Source: Crenobacter cavernae (GTDB taxonomy: Bacteria > Pseudomonadota > Gammaproteobacteria > Burkholderiales > Chromobacteriaceae). Taken from it: a stretch of 64,000 bases of DNA. The notes beneath the pieces were generated by a model, which was not told the origin of the DNA, made no database searches, and was given only the letters and a program-made list of their open reading frames with translations. Made by a program: the position numbers and the translations under genes. This document shows, in pieces, positions 20,640 through 29,658 of the stretch. The first letter of the stretch is position 1. Each line of letters starts with the position of its first letter. The DNA lies in assembly GCF_003355495.1 (NCBI RefSeq), contig NZ_CP031337.1, positions 1,059,001 to 1,123,000 of the forward strand, read 5' to 3'.

Positions 20640-23005
20640 CTAGCGCCGGACAGCGCGTTCAGCGTTCCCTTGCGGCCGTGCGGCTTGCCGCGCCGGCCGC
20701 GCTTGCCGTCGAAGTCGGCGAGCGGCACCGCCTCGTCGGCGACGCGGCCGCGCGCGCCGGTGAAGGTGGCGGTGATCTTGTCGGTTGCCGCAAGACCCGC
20801 CGCGATCAGCGTTTCGCCAGGCTCGAGCTGCATCAGCATCAGGCCGCGGCCCTTGCCCAGTTCTTTCAGTTCCGACAGCGCGAACGCGAGCAGGCGGCCC
20901 GACGACGACGCGACGACGAGACGCAGGGTGTCGGCCGAGGCCGGCAGCGGCAACGGCAGCGGCAGCAGCAGCGCCTCGCCGGCCTCGAGCGCGATATACG
21001 TCTTGCCGGCCTTGTTGCGGCCGACCATGTCGGCGACCTTGCCGATGAAGCCGTAGCCGCCGGAATGGGACAGCACGAAGCGCGATTCGGCCGGCGCGGC
21101 GAGCAGCTGCGCGACCTTGGCGCCGTCCTGCAGTTCGACCAGGCTGCTCACCGGCACGCCGTCGCCGCGGCCGGTCGGCACGTCGGCGGCGTCGAGCGTG
21201 TACGCGCGGCCGTTGGTGTCGAGCACGATCACCGGCCACACGGTGCGCGTCTCCACCGCCGTGGCAAGACCGTCGCCGTCCTTGAAAGGGAGCGTGGAGA
21301 GGTCGTAGTTATGGCCGCTCCTCGCGCGGATCCAGCCCTTCTGCGACAGGATGATGGTGACCGGCTCGTCGGCGACGGTCTGCGTCAGCGTCGCGCGTTC
21401 GGCGGCCTTGATCTCGGTGCGGCGCGCGTCGCCGTATTTCGCGGCGTCGGCCTCGATCTCGTCGATGATCAGCGTGCGCTTGTCGGCCTCGTTGTCCAAC
21501 AGGTGCCTGAGGCCGTCGCGCTCTTCGCGCAGGCCACCGAGTTCCTTCTCGAGCTTGAAGCCCTCGAGGCGCGCGAGCTGGCGCAGCCGGATCTCGAGGA
21601 TGTCTTCGGCCTGGATATCGGTCAGGCCGAACGCCTTCATCAGTTCGGGCTTCGGTTCGTCGGCCTCGCGGATCACGCGGATCACTTCCTCGATGTGGAT
21701 GAAGGCGATCATCCGCCCTTCGAGGATGTGGATACGCTTGTTCACCTCGGAAAGGCGGTGAGTGATGCGGCGGGTGACGGTGTCGACGCGGAAGTCGACC
21801 CAATCCTTGAGGATGGACTTCAGGTCTTTCTGCCCCGGGCGACCGTCGAGACCGATCATCACCAGGTTCAGCGACACGTTGCCTTCGAGGCTGGTCTGCG
21901 CGAGCAAGAGGTTCATGAAGTCGTCGGCGTCGATGCGGCTCGACTTCGGTTCGAACACCAGCCGCACCGGCTGGGCGCTGTCCGATTCGTCGCGCACGCG
22001 GTCGAGCTGCGACAGCATCAGCGCCTTCAGATTTTGCTGCTCTTGCGACAGCGCCTTCTTGCCCGGCTTGATCTTCGGATTGGTCGCCTCCTCGATCTCG
22101 GCCAGCACCTTCTGCGCGCTGCTGGAAGGCGGCAGCTCGGTGACGATCACGCGCCACTGACCGCGCGCGAGTGTCTCGACTTCCCACTTGGCGCGCACGC
22201 GCACCGAGCCGCGGCCCGATTCGTACGCGGCGCGGATGTCGGCCGCCGGCGTGATGATCTGGCCGCCGCCGGGGAAGTCGGGGCCGGGCATATAGGCGAG
22301 GAGGTCGGCGGCAGACAGTTCCGGCTCGCGCATCAGCGCGACGCAGGCGGCGGCGACTTCCTTCAGGTTGTGCGGCGGGATCTCGGTCGCCAGGCCGACG
22401 GCGATGCCCGACGCGCCGTTGAGCAGCACCATAGGCAGCCGCGCCGGCAGCAGTCTCGGCTCGTCGAAAGCGCCGTCGTAGTTCGGCACGAAGTCGACCG
22501 TGCCCATGTGCAGCTCGGACAGCAACAGGTCGGCAATGGGAGTTAACCGCGCCTCGGTGTAACGCATCGCCGCCGCGCCGTCGCCGTCGCGCGAGCCGAA
22601 GTTGCCCTGGCCGTCGATCAACGGGTAGCGCAGCGTGAAGTCCTGCGCCATGCGCACCAGCGCCTCGTACGCCGAGCTGTCGCCGTGCGGGTGATACTTG
22701 CCGAGGATCTCGCCGACGACGCGCGCCGACTTGACCGGCTTGGCGCCGGCGGCGAGCCCCATCTCGCGCATCGCGTATAGGATGCGCCGCTGCACCGGCT
22801 TCTGGCCGTCGGCGACCTCGGGCAGCGCGCGGCCCTTGACCACGCTCATCGCGTATTCGAGGTAGGCGCGTTCGGCGTAGGTGTCGAGCGCGACCCAGCC
22901 GTCGCCGCCGGCGGCTTCGGCCTCGGGCGCGGCAGGGGGCGGCGGCGGCGGGGTGGCGCCGGACGCCTCGTCGGGGGTGTCGGTAAACAGGTCTGGGCTA
23001 TTCAT
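20636..23005 (-). CDS. parC: DNA topoisomerase IV subunit A
   Basis: A 789-residue subunit that cuts and rejoins DNA to decatenate daughter chromosomes. The active-site tyrosine is Tyr149 in AAMRYTEARL. The quinolone-resistance region is HPHGDSSAYEAL with Ser110, equivalent to E. coli Ser80. The enzyme carries about 30 extra N-terminal residues with a run of prolines (PPPPPPAAPE) relative to E. coli, probably a disordered tail. ParC rather than GyrA is favoured by length and the weak C-terminal beta-propeller without a GyrA box. parE is not in the window. Confidence 0.93.
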   Translation of the reverse strand: MNSPDLFTDTPDEASGATPPPPPPAAPEAEAAGGDGWVALDTYAERAYLEYAMSVVKGRALPEVADGQKPVQRRILYAMREMGLAAGAKPVKSARVVGEILGKYHPHGDSSAYEALVRMAQDFTLRYPLIDGQGNFGSRDGDGAAAMRYTEARLTPIADLLLSELHMGTVDFVPNYDGAFDEPRLLPARLPMVLLNGASGIAVGLATEIPPHNLKEVAAACVALMREPELSAADLLAYMPGPDFPGGGQIITPAADIRAAYESGRGSVRVRAKWEVETLARGQWRVIVTELPPSSSAQKVLAEIEEATNPKIKPGKKALSQEQQNLKALMLSQLDRVRDESDSAQPVRLVFEPKSSRIDADDFMNLLLAQTSLEGNVSLNLVMIGLDGRPGQKDLKSILKDWVDFRVDTVTRRITHRLSEVNKRIHILEGRMIAFIHIEEVIRVIREADEPKPELMKAFGLTDIQAEDILEIRLRQLARLEGFKLEKELGGLREERDGLRHLLDNEADKRTLIIDEIEADAAKYGDARRTEIKAAERATLTQTVADEPVTIILSQKGWIRARSGHNYDLSTLPFKDGDGLATAVETRTVWPVIVLDTNGRAYTLDAADVPTGRGDGVPVSSLVELQDGAKVAQLLAAPAESRFVLSHSGGYGFIGKVADMVGRNKAGKTYIALEAGEALLLPLPLPLPASADTLRLVVASSSGRLLAFALSELKELGKGRGLMLMQLEPGETLIAAGLAATDKITATFTGARGRVADEAVPLADFDGKRGRRGKPHGRKGTLNALSGAR

Positions 23006-23060
23006 GGCAGGGACGGCGCCGTGTTAAGGTGGACGCGACAATAATCGCAGGGATTGTACT

Positions 23061-23531
23061 ATGGCGAGCTTTTTGCAGTGGCAGTGCCACCGTTTCGACG
23101 GTTTCACCCCCGTCACGCTGTACGGAATGCTGCAGCTCAGAGACCGCGTGTTCGTCGTCGAGCAGCAGTCGATCTACGGCGACATCGACGGCGTCGACCT
23201 GTCGGCCTGGCACCTGGCCGGCCGCGACGGCTCGGGCAGGCTGATCGCCTACGCGCGGCTGATCGACCCGGGCGTCAAATATCCGGACGCGGTCGCTATC
23301 GGCCGTGTCGTCGTCGCGCCCGAGCAACGCGGTACCGGGCTCGGCAAACAATTGATGGCCGAGGCGGTCACCCGCTGCGAGCGGCTGTTTTCTGCGACAC
23401 CGATCATGCTGTCGGCGCAGGTCGGCGCGCAGGGGCTGTACCAGGCGTTCGGCTTCGCCGCGGTGTCGGAGGAATACGACGACGGCGGCATCCCGCACGT
23501 CGACATGCGACGCGAGGCTCACGGCGCGTAA
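23061..23531 (+). CDS. ElaA-type GNAT N-acetyltransferase
   Basis: A 156-residue GNAT protein of the ElaA family. The N-terminus has the family pattern LYGMLQLRDRVFVVEQQSIYGDIDG, and the acetyl-CoA site is VVVAPEQRGTGLGKQLM (Q/RxxGxG/A type). The C-terminus GLYQAFGFAAVSEEYDDGGIPHVDM is the ElaA ending. The substrate is unknown. It is divergent from parC across 55 bases and ends at an uptake-like inverted-repeat terminator. Confidence 0.9.
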   Translation: MASFLQWQCHRFDGFTPVTLYGMLQLRDRVFVVEQQSIYGDIDGVDLSAWHLAGRDGSGRLIAYARLIDPGVKYPDAVAIGRVVVAPEQRGTGLGKQLMAEAVTRCERLFSATPIMLSAQVGAQGLYQAFGFAAVSEEYDDGGIPHVDMRREAHGA

Positions 23532-23546
23532 GCCGGCGCTCCCGTC

Positions 23547-23587
23547 AAAAAGCTCGGCCAACCTTTGAAGGGTTGGCCGAGCTTTTT
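23547..23587. terminator. Bidirectional terminator from an inverted TTGGCCGAG pair
   Basis: CTCGGCCAA at 23553-23561 and TTGGCCGAG at 23573-23581, with A and T runs outside, form a stem of about 17 bp between two convergent genes. It extends with AGCT/AAGG matches on both sides, so both arms carry the longer AAGG-type form or nearly so. Confidence 0.9.
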
Positions 23588-23608
23588 CATCGCGGGGACG
23601 GGCCCGCG

Positions 23609-24382
23609 TCAGGCATCGCCGAACACGTCCTTCCACGAGGTGTAGTAGCACACCCACACCACCGGCATCCACAACAGCAGGCCGAGGAACAGCGGCAGGA
23701 CCGCGAGGAACAGCAGCATCGCGAGCGCGAGCGACGCGACCAGCATCGCCGGCCAGTTGGCGAGCGACGCCTTGAAGCTGAGCTTCATCGCGTCGAGCAC
23801 GCCGATGTCGCGGGTGATGATCAGCGCCGGCGCGAACCAGTACGCCATGCTCGCCAGCACCACGGCGACCAGGATGGGCAGCGCGACCACCAGCACCAGG
23901 CCGAGGGACGCGGCCGGGTCGGCGCCGTCGGCCAGCCCGTCGCCGGTCAAGAGGCCGGTCCCGGCGCCGAACAGGGCCGCGAGCAGCACCGCGCCCAGCA
24001 GCGCCACCAGGATCAACAACAGATACGCGGCGCCGAGCACGACGAGCGGGCCGACGCGCGACCTGAAGCCGGCGAACAAGTCGCCGACCTCGAGCTCGCC
24101 GCCCTGTTCGGCCTTGATCGCCGCCAAGATAAAGCCGGCGACAAACACCGGCGACAACAGCGAGACCACGGCGTCGCCGACGACCGGCACCAGCCCGGCG
24201 ACGATGGCGAGCACCAGGTAGGCGAGTGACATCAGCACCCAGGTCAAGGGCTGGGTGCGCACGATGTAGAACGCGTCGACAATCCAGCGCCAGCCGCGGC
24301 CGGCGGCGACGCGGCGCGGTTCCAGCGGTCGCAGGACGGGCGTCGGACGCGGCGGGGCAGGGTCGGTGAAAAAGTCGCTCAT
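23609..24382 (-). CDS. BPSS1780-type multispanning membrane protein
   Basis: A 257-residue inner-membrane protein. A proline-rich cytoplasmic tail (about 1-28) leads to VAAGRGWRWIVDAFYIVRTQPLTW, the family-specific entry, then about six hydrophobic helices. APALIITRDIGVLDAMKLSFKASLANW is the conserved loop of the DUF2189-like/BPSS1780 group. Members are widespread in betaproteobacteria without known function. It is divergent from tkt. Confidence 0.8.
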   Translation of the reverse strand: MSDFFTDPAPPRPTPVLRPLEPRRVAAGRGWRWIVDAFYIVRTQPLTWVLMSLAYLVLAIVAGLVPVVGDAVVSLLSPVFVAGFILAAIKAEQGGELEVGDLFAGFRSRVGPLVVLGAAYLLLILVALLGAVLLAALFGAGTGLLTGDGLADGADPAASLGLVLVVALPILVAVVLASMAYWFAPALIITRDIGVLDAMKLSFKASLANWPAMLVASLALAMLLFLAVLPLFLGLLLWMPVVWVCYYTSWKDVFGDA

Positions 24383-24479
24383 GGTGTCCTCTTAAGACCA
24401 AAAATGAAAATAGCATCGCCAGTCTACAGGGTCGGCCCGCGACAGGCCCGCCGTCAAGCACCGGCACGGCGCCGCTCGG

Positions 24480-24509
24480 TTGCCGCGTCGCGTCAAAATC
24501 GGCGATAAT
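24480..24509 (+). promoter_or_regulatory. Possible sigma-70 promoter of tkt
   Basis: TTGCCG at 24480-24485 and GATAAT at 24504-24509 are 18 bases apart, about 75 bases before the tkt ATG. The -10 box is good and the -35 box moderate. Suggestive only. Confidence 0.35.
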
Positions 24510-24582
24510 TGCATGATTTAGCGGCGCTTATGCCCCCCGGCGGGCGCTCCCGGTTCACCACCCAGTCGTAAGGTCTCTTTGC

Positions 24583-26571
24583 ATGGTCTCCCGTACCGAG
24601 CTCGCCAACGCGATCCGCTTCCTGTCCATGGATGCGGTGGAAAAGGCCAAATCCGGTCACCCCGGCGCCCCGATGGGCATGGCCGACATCGCCGAAGTCC
24701 TCTGGCGCGATCATCTCAAGCACAACCCGGCCAACCCGAACTGGCCCAACCGCGACCGTTTCGTGTTGTCGAACGGTCACGGCTCGATGCTGCTGTATAG
24801 CCTCTTGCACCTCTCCGGTTACGATCTGTCGATCGACGACCTGAAAGCCTTCCGCCAGATGCACAGCAGGACGCCGGGCCACCCGGAGTACGGCTACGCA
24901 CCGGGCATCGAAACCACCACCGGCCCGCTCGGCCAGGGCATCAGCAACGCGGTCGGCATGGCGCTGGCCGAGAAGATGCTCGCCGCCGAGTTCAACCGCG
25001 GCGGCCTGAACATCGTCGACCACTACACCTGGGCCTTCCTCGGCGACGGCTGCCTGATGGAAGGCATCTCGCACGAAGTCTGTTCGCTGGCCGGCACCTG
25101 GGGCCTCGGCAAGCTGATCGCGTTCTGGGACGACAACGGCATCTCGATCGACGGCGACGTCGACGCCTGGTTCACCGACGACACGCCGGCGCGCTTCGAG
25201 GCGTACGGCTGGCAGGTGATCAAGAACGTCGACGGCCACGACCCGGTCGAGATCGAGACCGCGATCGAAACCGCGAAGAAATCGACCGATCGCCCGACGC
25301 TGATCTGCTGCAAGACCGTCATCGGCTTCGGCGCGCCGAACAAGCAAGGCGGTCACGACGTGCACGGCGCGGCGCTCGGCGCCGCCGAGATCGCCGCCGC
25401 GCGCGAGCACCTGAACTGGCCGCACGCGCCGTTCGAAGTCCCGGCCGACATCTACGCCGCCTGGGGCGCGCGCGACAAGGGCGCCGCGGTCGAGACCGGC
25501 TGGAACAAGCTGTTCGAACAATACCGCGCCGCGCATCCGGAACTCGCCGCCGAGTTCGAGCGCCGCACCCAGGGCGCACTGCCGGCGAACTGGGCCGAAG
25601 CGCGCGCCGAAGCGATCGCCAAGATCGACGCCGCTGCGCAGACCGTCGCGACCCGCAAGGCGAGCCAGATCGCGCTCGAGGCGTTCTCGCCGCTGCTGCC
25701 GGAATTCCTCGGCGGCTCGGCCGACCTGACCGGCTCGAACCTGACCAACTGGTCGGGCAGCAAGTGGATCGACAACGAAGGCCACGGCAACTACATCAGC
25801 TACGGCGTACGCGAATTCGGCATGGCCGCGATCATCAACGGCGTCACACTGCACGGCGGCCTGCGTCCGTACGGCGGCACCTTCCTGATGTTCAGCGAAT
25901 ACGCGCGCAACGCGCTGCGCATGGCGGCGCTGATGAAGATCAACCCGATCTTCGTGTTCACGCACGATTCGATCGGCCTCGGCGAAGACGGCCCGACCCA
26001 CCAGCCGGTCGAGCAGACCGCGACGCTGCGCTACATTCCGAACATGGACGTCTGGCGTCCGTGCGACACCACCGAGACGGCCGTCGCCTGGGCGCACGCG
26101 ATCGAGCAGAAGGACAGGCCGACCAGCCTGATCCTCAGCCGTCAGAACCTGGCCTTCGTTTCACGTGAAACGCAGCAGATCGCCGACATCGAAAAGGGCG
26201 GCTACGTGCTCTCCGACGCCGAAGGCGCGCGCGCGGTGCTGATCGCGACCGGCTCCGAAGTCGACCTCGCGCTGAAGGCGCAGGCGAAGTTGGCCGAAGA
26301 GGGTATCGCGGTGCGCGTCGTGTCGATGCCGTCGACCAACGTGTTCGACCGCCAGGACAAGGCCTACCAGGCCGCCGTGCTGCCGAAGGGCCTGCCGCGC
26401 GTCGCGATCGAAGCCGGCGTGTCCGACTTCTGGCGCAAGTACGTCGGCCTGGACGGCGAAGTGGTCGGCATCGACACCTTCGGCGAATCGGCGCCGGCCC
26501 CGGTGCTGTTCGAGCACTTCGGCTTCACCGTCGACAACGTCGTCGCCAAGACCCGGTCCGTCCTGCAATAA
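24583..26571 (+). CDS. tkt: Transketolase
   Basis: A 662-residue thiamine-diphosphate enzyme that moves two-carbon units between sugar phosphates in the pentose phosphate pathway. The N-terminal domain has the conserved KSGHPGAPMGMADIAEVLW and the ThDP motif GDGCLMEGISHE through DDNGISIDG. The central domain has the transketolase signature region around HDSIGLGEDGPTHQPVEQ. Length equals E. coli TktA. It leads a tkt, gap, pgk, fba block, though a terminator separates it from gap. A perfect parS core is embedded in frame as part of FVSRET near residue 528. Confidence 0.98.
   Translation: MVSRTELANAIRFLSMDAVEKAKSGHPGAPMGMADIAEVLWRDHLKHNPANPNWPNRDRFVLSNGHGSMLLYSLLHLSGYDLSIDDLKAFRQMHSRTPGHPEYGYAPGIETTTGPLGQGISNAVGMALAEKMLAAEFNRGGLNIVDHYTWAFLGDGCLMEGISHEVCSLAGTWGLGKLIAFWDDNGISIDGDVDAWFTDDTPARFEAYGWQVIKNVDGHDPVEIETAIETAKKSTDRPTLICCKTVIGFGAPNKQGGHDVHGAALGAAEIAAAREHLNWPHAPFEVPADIYAAWGARDKGAAVETGWNKLFEQYRAAHPELAAEFERRTQGALPANWAEARAEAIAKIDAAAQTVATRKASQIALEAFSPLLPEFLGGSADLTGSNLTNWSGSKWIDNEGHGNYISYGVREFGMAAIINGVTLHGGLRPYGGTFLMFSEYARNALRMAALMKINPIFVFTHDSIGLGEDGPTHQPVEQTATLRYIPNMDVWRPCDTTETAVAWAHAIEQKDRPTSLILSRQNLAFVSRETQQIADIEKGGYVLSDAEGARAVLIATGSEVDLALKAQAKLAEEGIAVRVVSMPSTNVFDRQDKAYQAAVLPKGLPRVAIEAGVSDFWRKYVGLDGEVVGIDTFGESAPAPVLFEHFGFTVDNVVAKTRSVLQ
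26157..26172. promoter_or_regulatory. parS centromere site 2, inside tkt
   Basis: GTTTCACGTGAAAC at 26158-26171 with C/G flanks, the same 16-mer as sites 1 and 4. It lies inside the transketolase coding region, so the protein tolerates VSRE at this position. Intragenic parS sites are known in other bacteria. Confidence 0.88.
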
Positions 26572-26580
26572 CACTACCCG

Positions 26581-26612
26581 CCGCCCGGCCTCACCCGGGC
26601 GGCCGTTTTTCG
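26581..26612 (+). terminator. Rho-independent terminator after tkt
   Basis: CCGCCCGG (26581-26588) pairs with CCGGGCGG (26595-26602) across a six-base loop, followed by CCGTTTTTCG. It sits in the 60-base gap between tkt and gap, so gap either reads through or has its own promoter overlapping this hairpin. Confidence 0.88.
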
Positions 26613-26631
26613 TTCGAGAGAGAGAAACAAG

Positions 26632-27645
26632 ATGACCATCCGTATCGCGATCAACGGCTACGGCCGCATCGGCCGCCAGGCCCTGCGTTCCATCTACGAA
26701 TACAATCTGCGCGGCGACTTCGAAGTCGTCGCGGTGAACGCTTCCGGCGACCTCGCGACCAACGCGCACCTGACCAAGTTCGACACCGTGCACGGCCGCT
26801 TCGCCGCCGAGGTGAGCCACGACGACAAGAACCTGATCGTAGACGGCGACGCGATCCCTTTCTTCTCCACCCGCAACCCGGCCGAACTGCCGTGGCGCGA
26901 GCTTGACGTCGACCTGGTGCTCGAGTGCACCGGCGCGTTCACGTCGAAAGAGAAGTGCCAGGCGCACCTGACCGCCGGCGCGAAGAAAGTGCTGATCTCG
27001 GCGCCGGGCGGCGATGACGTCGACGCCACCATCGTCTACGGCGTCAACCACGACGTGCTGACCTCCGACATGACCGTGGTGTCCAACGCCTCGTGCACCA
27101 CCAACTGTCTGGCGCCGGTCGCCAAGGCGCTCAACGACGGCCTCGGCATCGTCAAGGGCCTGATGACGACCATCCACGCGTTCACCAACGACCAGGTGCT
27201 GACCGACGTGCGCCACAAGGACCTGCGCCGCGCGCGTTCGGCCACCGACAACCTGATCCCGACCAAGACCGGCGCCGCCAAGGCCGTCGGCCTCGTGCTG
27301 CCGGAGCTGCAGGGCAAGCTCGACGGCTTCTCGGTGCGCGTACCGACCATCAACGTGTCGCTGGTCGACCTGACCTTCGAAGCCGGCCGCGACACCTCGG
27401 TCGAGGAAGTGAACGCGATCGTGAAGGCCGCCGCCGAAGGCAAGATGAAGGGCACGCTCGGCTACAACACGCTGCCGCTGGTTTCTTCCGACTTCAACCA
27501 CAGCACCGAAGGCTCGGTGTTCGACGCGACGCTGACCAAGGTATCCAACGGCAACATGGTCAAGGTGCTCGCCTGGTACGACAACGAGTGGGGCTTCTGC
27601 CAGCAGATGCTGCGCACCGCCCGCGCGATGTTCGCCGTCAAATAA
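26632..27645 (+). CDS. gap: Glyceraldehyde-3-phosphate dehydrogenase, type I
   Basis: A 337-residue tetramer subunit that oxidises and phosphorylates glyceraldehyde 3-phosphate with NAD(P). The Rossmann start is INGYGRIGRQ. The catalytic residues are Cys155 in SNASCTTNCLAP and His182. The nucleotide-selecting position after the second strand reads VVAVNAS, where many strictly NAD-dependent enzymes have an aspartate (VAIND). Dual NADP use, as in CbbG/GapB-type enzymes, is therefore possible. It lies 73 bases upstream of pgk in the same direction. Confidence 0.97.
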   Translation: MTIRIAINGYGRIGRQALRSIYEYNLRGDFEVVAVNASGDLATNAHLTKFDTVHGRFAAEVSHDDKNLIVDGDAIPFFSTRNPAELPWRELDVDLVLECTGAFTSKEKCQAHLTAGAKKVLISAPGGDDVDATIVYGVNHDVLTSDMTVVSNASCTTNCLAPVAKALNDGLGIVKGLMTTIHAFTNDQVLTDVRHKDLRRARSATDNLIPTKTGAAKAVGLVLPELQGKLDGFSVRVPTINVSLVDLTFEAGRDTSVEEVNAIVKAAAEGKMKGTLGYNTLPLVSSDFNHSTEGSVFDATLTKVSNGNMVKVLAWYDNEWGFCQQMLRTARAMFAVK

Positions 27646-27718
27646 TCGAAGAATCGTCACCCGCGCCGCGCTGGTAGTCTTTAAAGACCGCCGGTGCGGC
27701 GTTGCAACGGATAGCGCC

Positions 27719-28897
27719 ATGCAATTCCTCAAACTGACCGAACAAGACCTCGCCGGAAAACGCGTGCTGATCCGCGTCGACATGAACGTGCCGGTGAAGC
27801 ACGGCGTGCTCGGCGACGACACCCGTATCCGCGCCAGCCTGCCGTCGATCGAACACGCTTTGCGCGCCGGCGCCGGCGTGATCCTGATGAGCCACCTCGG
27901 CCGTCCTACCGAGGGCGAGCCCAAGCCCGAAGACAGCCTCGCGCCGGTCGCCGCTCGCCTGTCCGAATGGCTCGGCCAGACCGTGCCGGTCAACGCCAGC
28001 TGGCAGGAACGTGAACTTGCCGTCGCGCCGGGCGACGTGGTGATGCTCGAAAACGTCCGTCTGAACCGCGGCGAGAAGAAGAACAACGAAGAGCTCGGCC
28101 GCGCTTACGCGAGCCTGTGCGACGTGTTCGTCAACGACGCGTTCGGCACCGCGCACCGCGCCGAGGCGTCGACGCACGCGGTCGCGCAATTCGCGCCGAT
28201 CGCCTGCGCCGGCATCCTGCTGTCGGCCGAACTCGAAGCGCTGTCGAAGGCGCTCGAGGCGCCGGCGCGCCCGCTGGTCGCCATCGTCGCCGGCTCGAAG
28301 GTATCGACCAAGCTGACCATCCTCGAATCGCTGGCCGACAAGGTCGACCAGCTGATCGTCGGCGGCGGCATCGCCAACACCTTCCTGTTGGCCGAGGGCC
28401 ACGGCATCGGCAAATCCTTGGCCGAGCACGAGCTGGTGGCCGAGGCCAAGAAGGTGATCGCCAAGATCCGCGCGCACGGCGGCGACGTGCCCTTGCCGAC
28501 CGACGTGGTGGTGGCGGCCGAGTTCTCGGAAAACGCCGACGACACGCTGAAGGACGTCGACGACGTCACCAAGGATGACATGATCCTCGACATCGGCCCG
28601 AAATCGGCCGAGGCCTTGGCCGAGATCGTCGCGCAGGCCGGCACCGTCGTGTGGAACGGCCCGGTCGGCGTATTCGAATTCGACCAGTTCGCCGGCGGCA
28701 CCGAGACGCTGGCGCACGCGATCGCCGAGTCCGATGCGTTCTCGATCGCCGGCGGCGGCGACACGCTGGCGGCGATCGCCAAGTTCGGCGTCACCGACAG
28801 AATCTCGTATATTTCCACCGGCGGCGGCGCCTTCCTCGAATTCCTCGAAGGCAAGGAGCTGCCGGCGGTCGCGATCCTGAGCGAACGCGCCCGCTAA
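27719..28897 (+). CDS. pgk: Phosphoglycerate kinase
   Basis: A 392-residue monomeric kinase transferring phosphate from 1,3-bisphosphoglycerate to ADP. It has the N-domain VLIRVDMNVPVK and SHLGRPTEGEPK, the hinge, and the C-domain nucleotide block GTVVWNGPVGVFE and STGGGAFLEFLEGKELP. Length is standard. Unusually, three in-frame TTGGCCGAG copies fall within 240 bases (28388, 28418, 28616), each encoding Leu-Ala-Glu with a TTG leucine codon. An inverted pair then follows the stop. Confidence 0.98.
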   Translation: MQFLKLTEQDLAGKRVLIRVDMNVPVKHGVLGDDTRIRASLPSIEHALRAGAGVILMSHLGRPTEGEPKPEDSLAPVAARLSEWLGQTVPVNASWQERELAVAPGDVVMLENVRLNRGEKKNNEELGRAYASLCDVFVNDAFGTAHRAEASTHAVAQFAPIACAGILLSAELEALSKALEAPARPLVAIVAGSKVSTKLTILESLADKVDQLIVGGGIANTFLLAEGHGIGKSLAEHELVAEAKKVIAKIRAHGGDVPLPTDVVVAAEFSENADDTLKDVDDVTKDDMILDIGPKSAEALAEIVAQAGTVVWNGPVGVFEFDQFAGGTETLAHAIAESDAFSIAGGGDTLAAIAKFGVTDRISYISTGGGAFLEFLEGKELPAVAILSERAR

Positions 28898-28903
28898 AGC
28901 CGC

Positions 28904-28944
28904 GAGGCTCGGCCAAGCCTTACCCAGGGTTGGCCGAGCCCTGA
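28904..28944 (+). terminator. Inverted TTGGCCGAG pair after pgk
   Basis: CTCGGCCAA at 28908-28916 and TTGGCCGAG at 28930-28938 with GAGG/CC extensions form a stem. There is little T run after it, so termination is plausible but may be partial before the downstream exporter gene. Confidence 0.65.
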
Positions 28945-28966
28945 ACGATCCCACAAGGAGAGCGCG

Positions 28967-29596
28967 ATGCCGCTCGATACCTGGCTGTTGTTCGTCGTGA
29001 CGGTGTTCTTCGTGTCCGCGGCGCCCGGCCCGAACATGCTGTTGGCGATGACGCACGGCATCCGCTACGGCGTGCGCTCGACGACGCCGACCATGCTCGG
29101 CCTGTTGAGCGCGCTCGGCATCGTGATGGCCGGCTCGGTCGCGGGCCTCGGCGCGCTGTTGGCGACGTCGGAGACGCTGTTCGCCGCGGTCAAGTACGCC
29201 GGTGCCGCCTACCTGGTCTGGCTCGGCGTCAAGACCTGGCGCGCCAGGCCCGAGACGCTGACCGCGCCCGCCGAGGCGGCCATCGGCACAACCGCGTGGG
29301 CGAAGTTCCGCACCGGCTTTCTGGTCGCGATGAGCAACCCGAAGGCGTTCATCTTCTTCACCGCGCTGTTCCCGCAGTTCATGGACGCGCGCGCGGCGCA
29401 GCTGCCGCAGTTGATGACGCTGGCCGCGACCTTCTACGTGATCGAGAGCGGCTGGCAGTTCGTCTACGCGAGCGGCGGCGCGCGTCTCGGCTCGTGGCTG
29501 GAAAGCCCTGCACGCCAGCGCTGGGTCAACCGCTTCGCCGGCGGTGCCTTCGTCGGCGCCGGCGTCGCGCTGTCGGGCGTCAGCCGCCACGGTTAA
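28967..29596 (+). CDS. LysE/RhtB-family amino-acid exporter
   Basis: A 209-residue inner-membrane protein with about six helices. It opens LLFVVTVFFVSAAPGPNMLLAMTHGIRYG, the LysE-family signature with APGPNML. The middle has YAGAAYLVWLGVKTWR and FRTGFLVAMSNPKAFIFFTALFPQF, both family hallmarks. These proteins export homoserine, threonine, leucine or lysine analogues; the substrate cannot be read here. A clear AAGGAGAG ribosome binding site precedes it. It interrupts an otherwise glycolytic pgk-fba order. Confidence 0.93.
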   Translation: MPLDTWLLFVVTVFFVSAAPGPNMLLAMTHGIRYGVRSTTPTMLGLLSALGIVMAGSVAGLGALLATSETLFAAVKYAGAAYLVWLGVKTWRARPETLTAPAEAAIGTTAWAKFRTGFLVAMSNPKAFIFFTALFPQFMDARAAQLPQLMTLAATFYVIESGWQFVYASGGARLGSWLESPARQRWVNRFAGGAFVGAGVALSGVSRHG

Positions 29597-29658
29597 CAAG
29601 CTCGGCCAACCTTATTTACATCACGCTGCCCGATGGCGGCGTCTCTGGAGAGACACAC

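Noticed and set aside
20636..23005. gyrA instead of parC
   Set aside because: Length near 790 and the lack of a GyrA box favour ParC, though parE is not adjacent.
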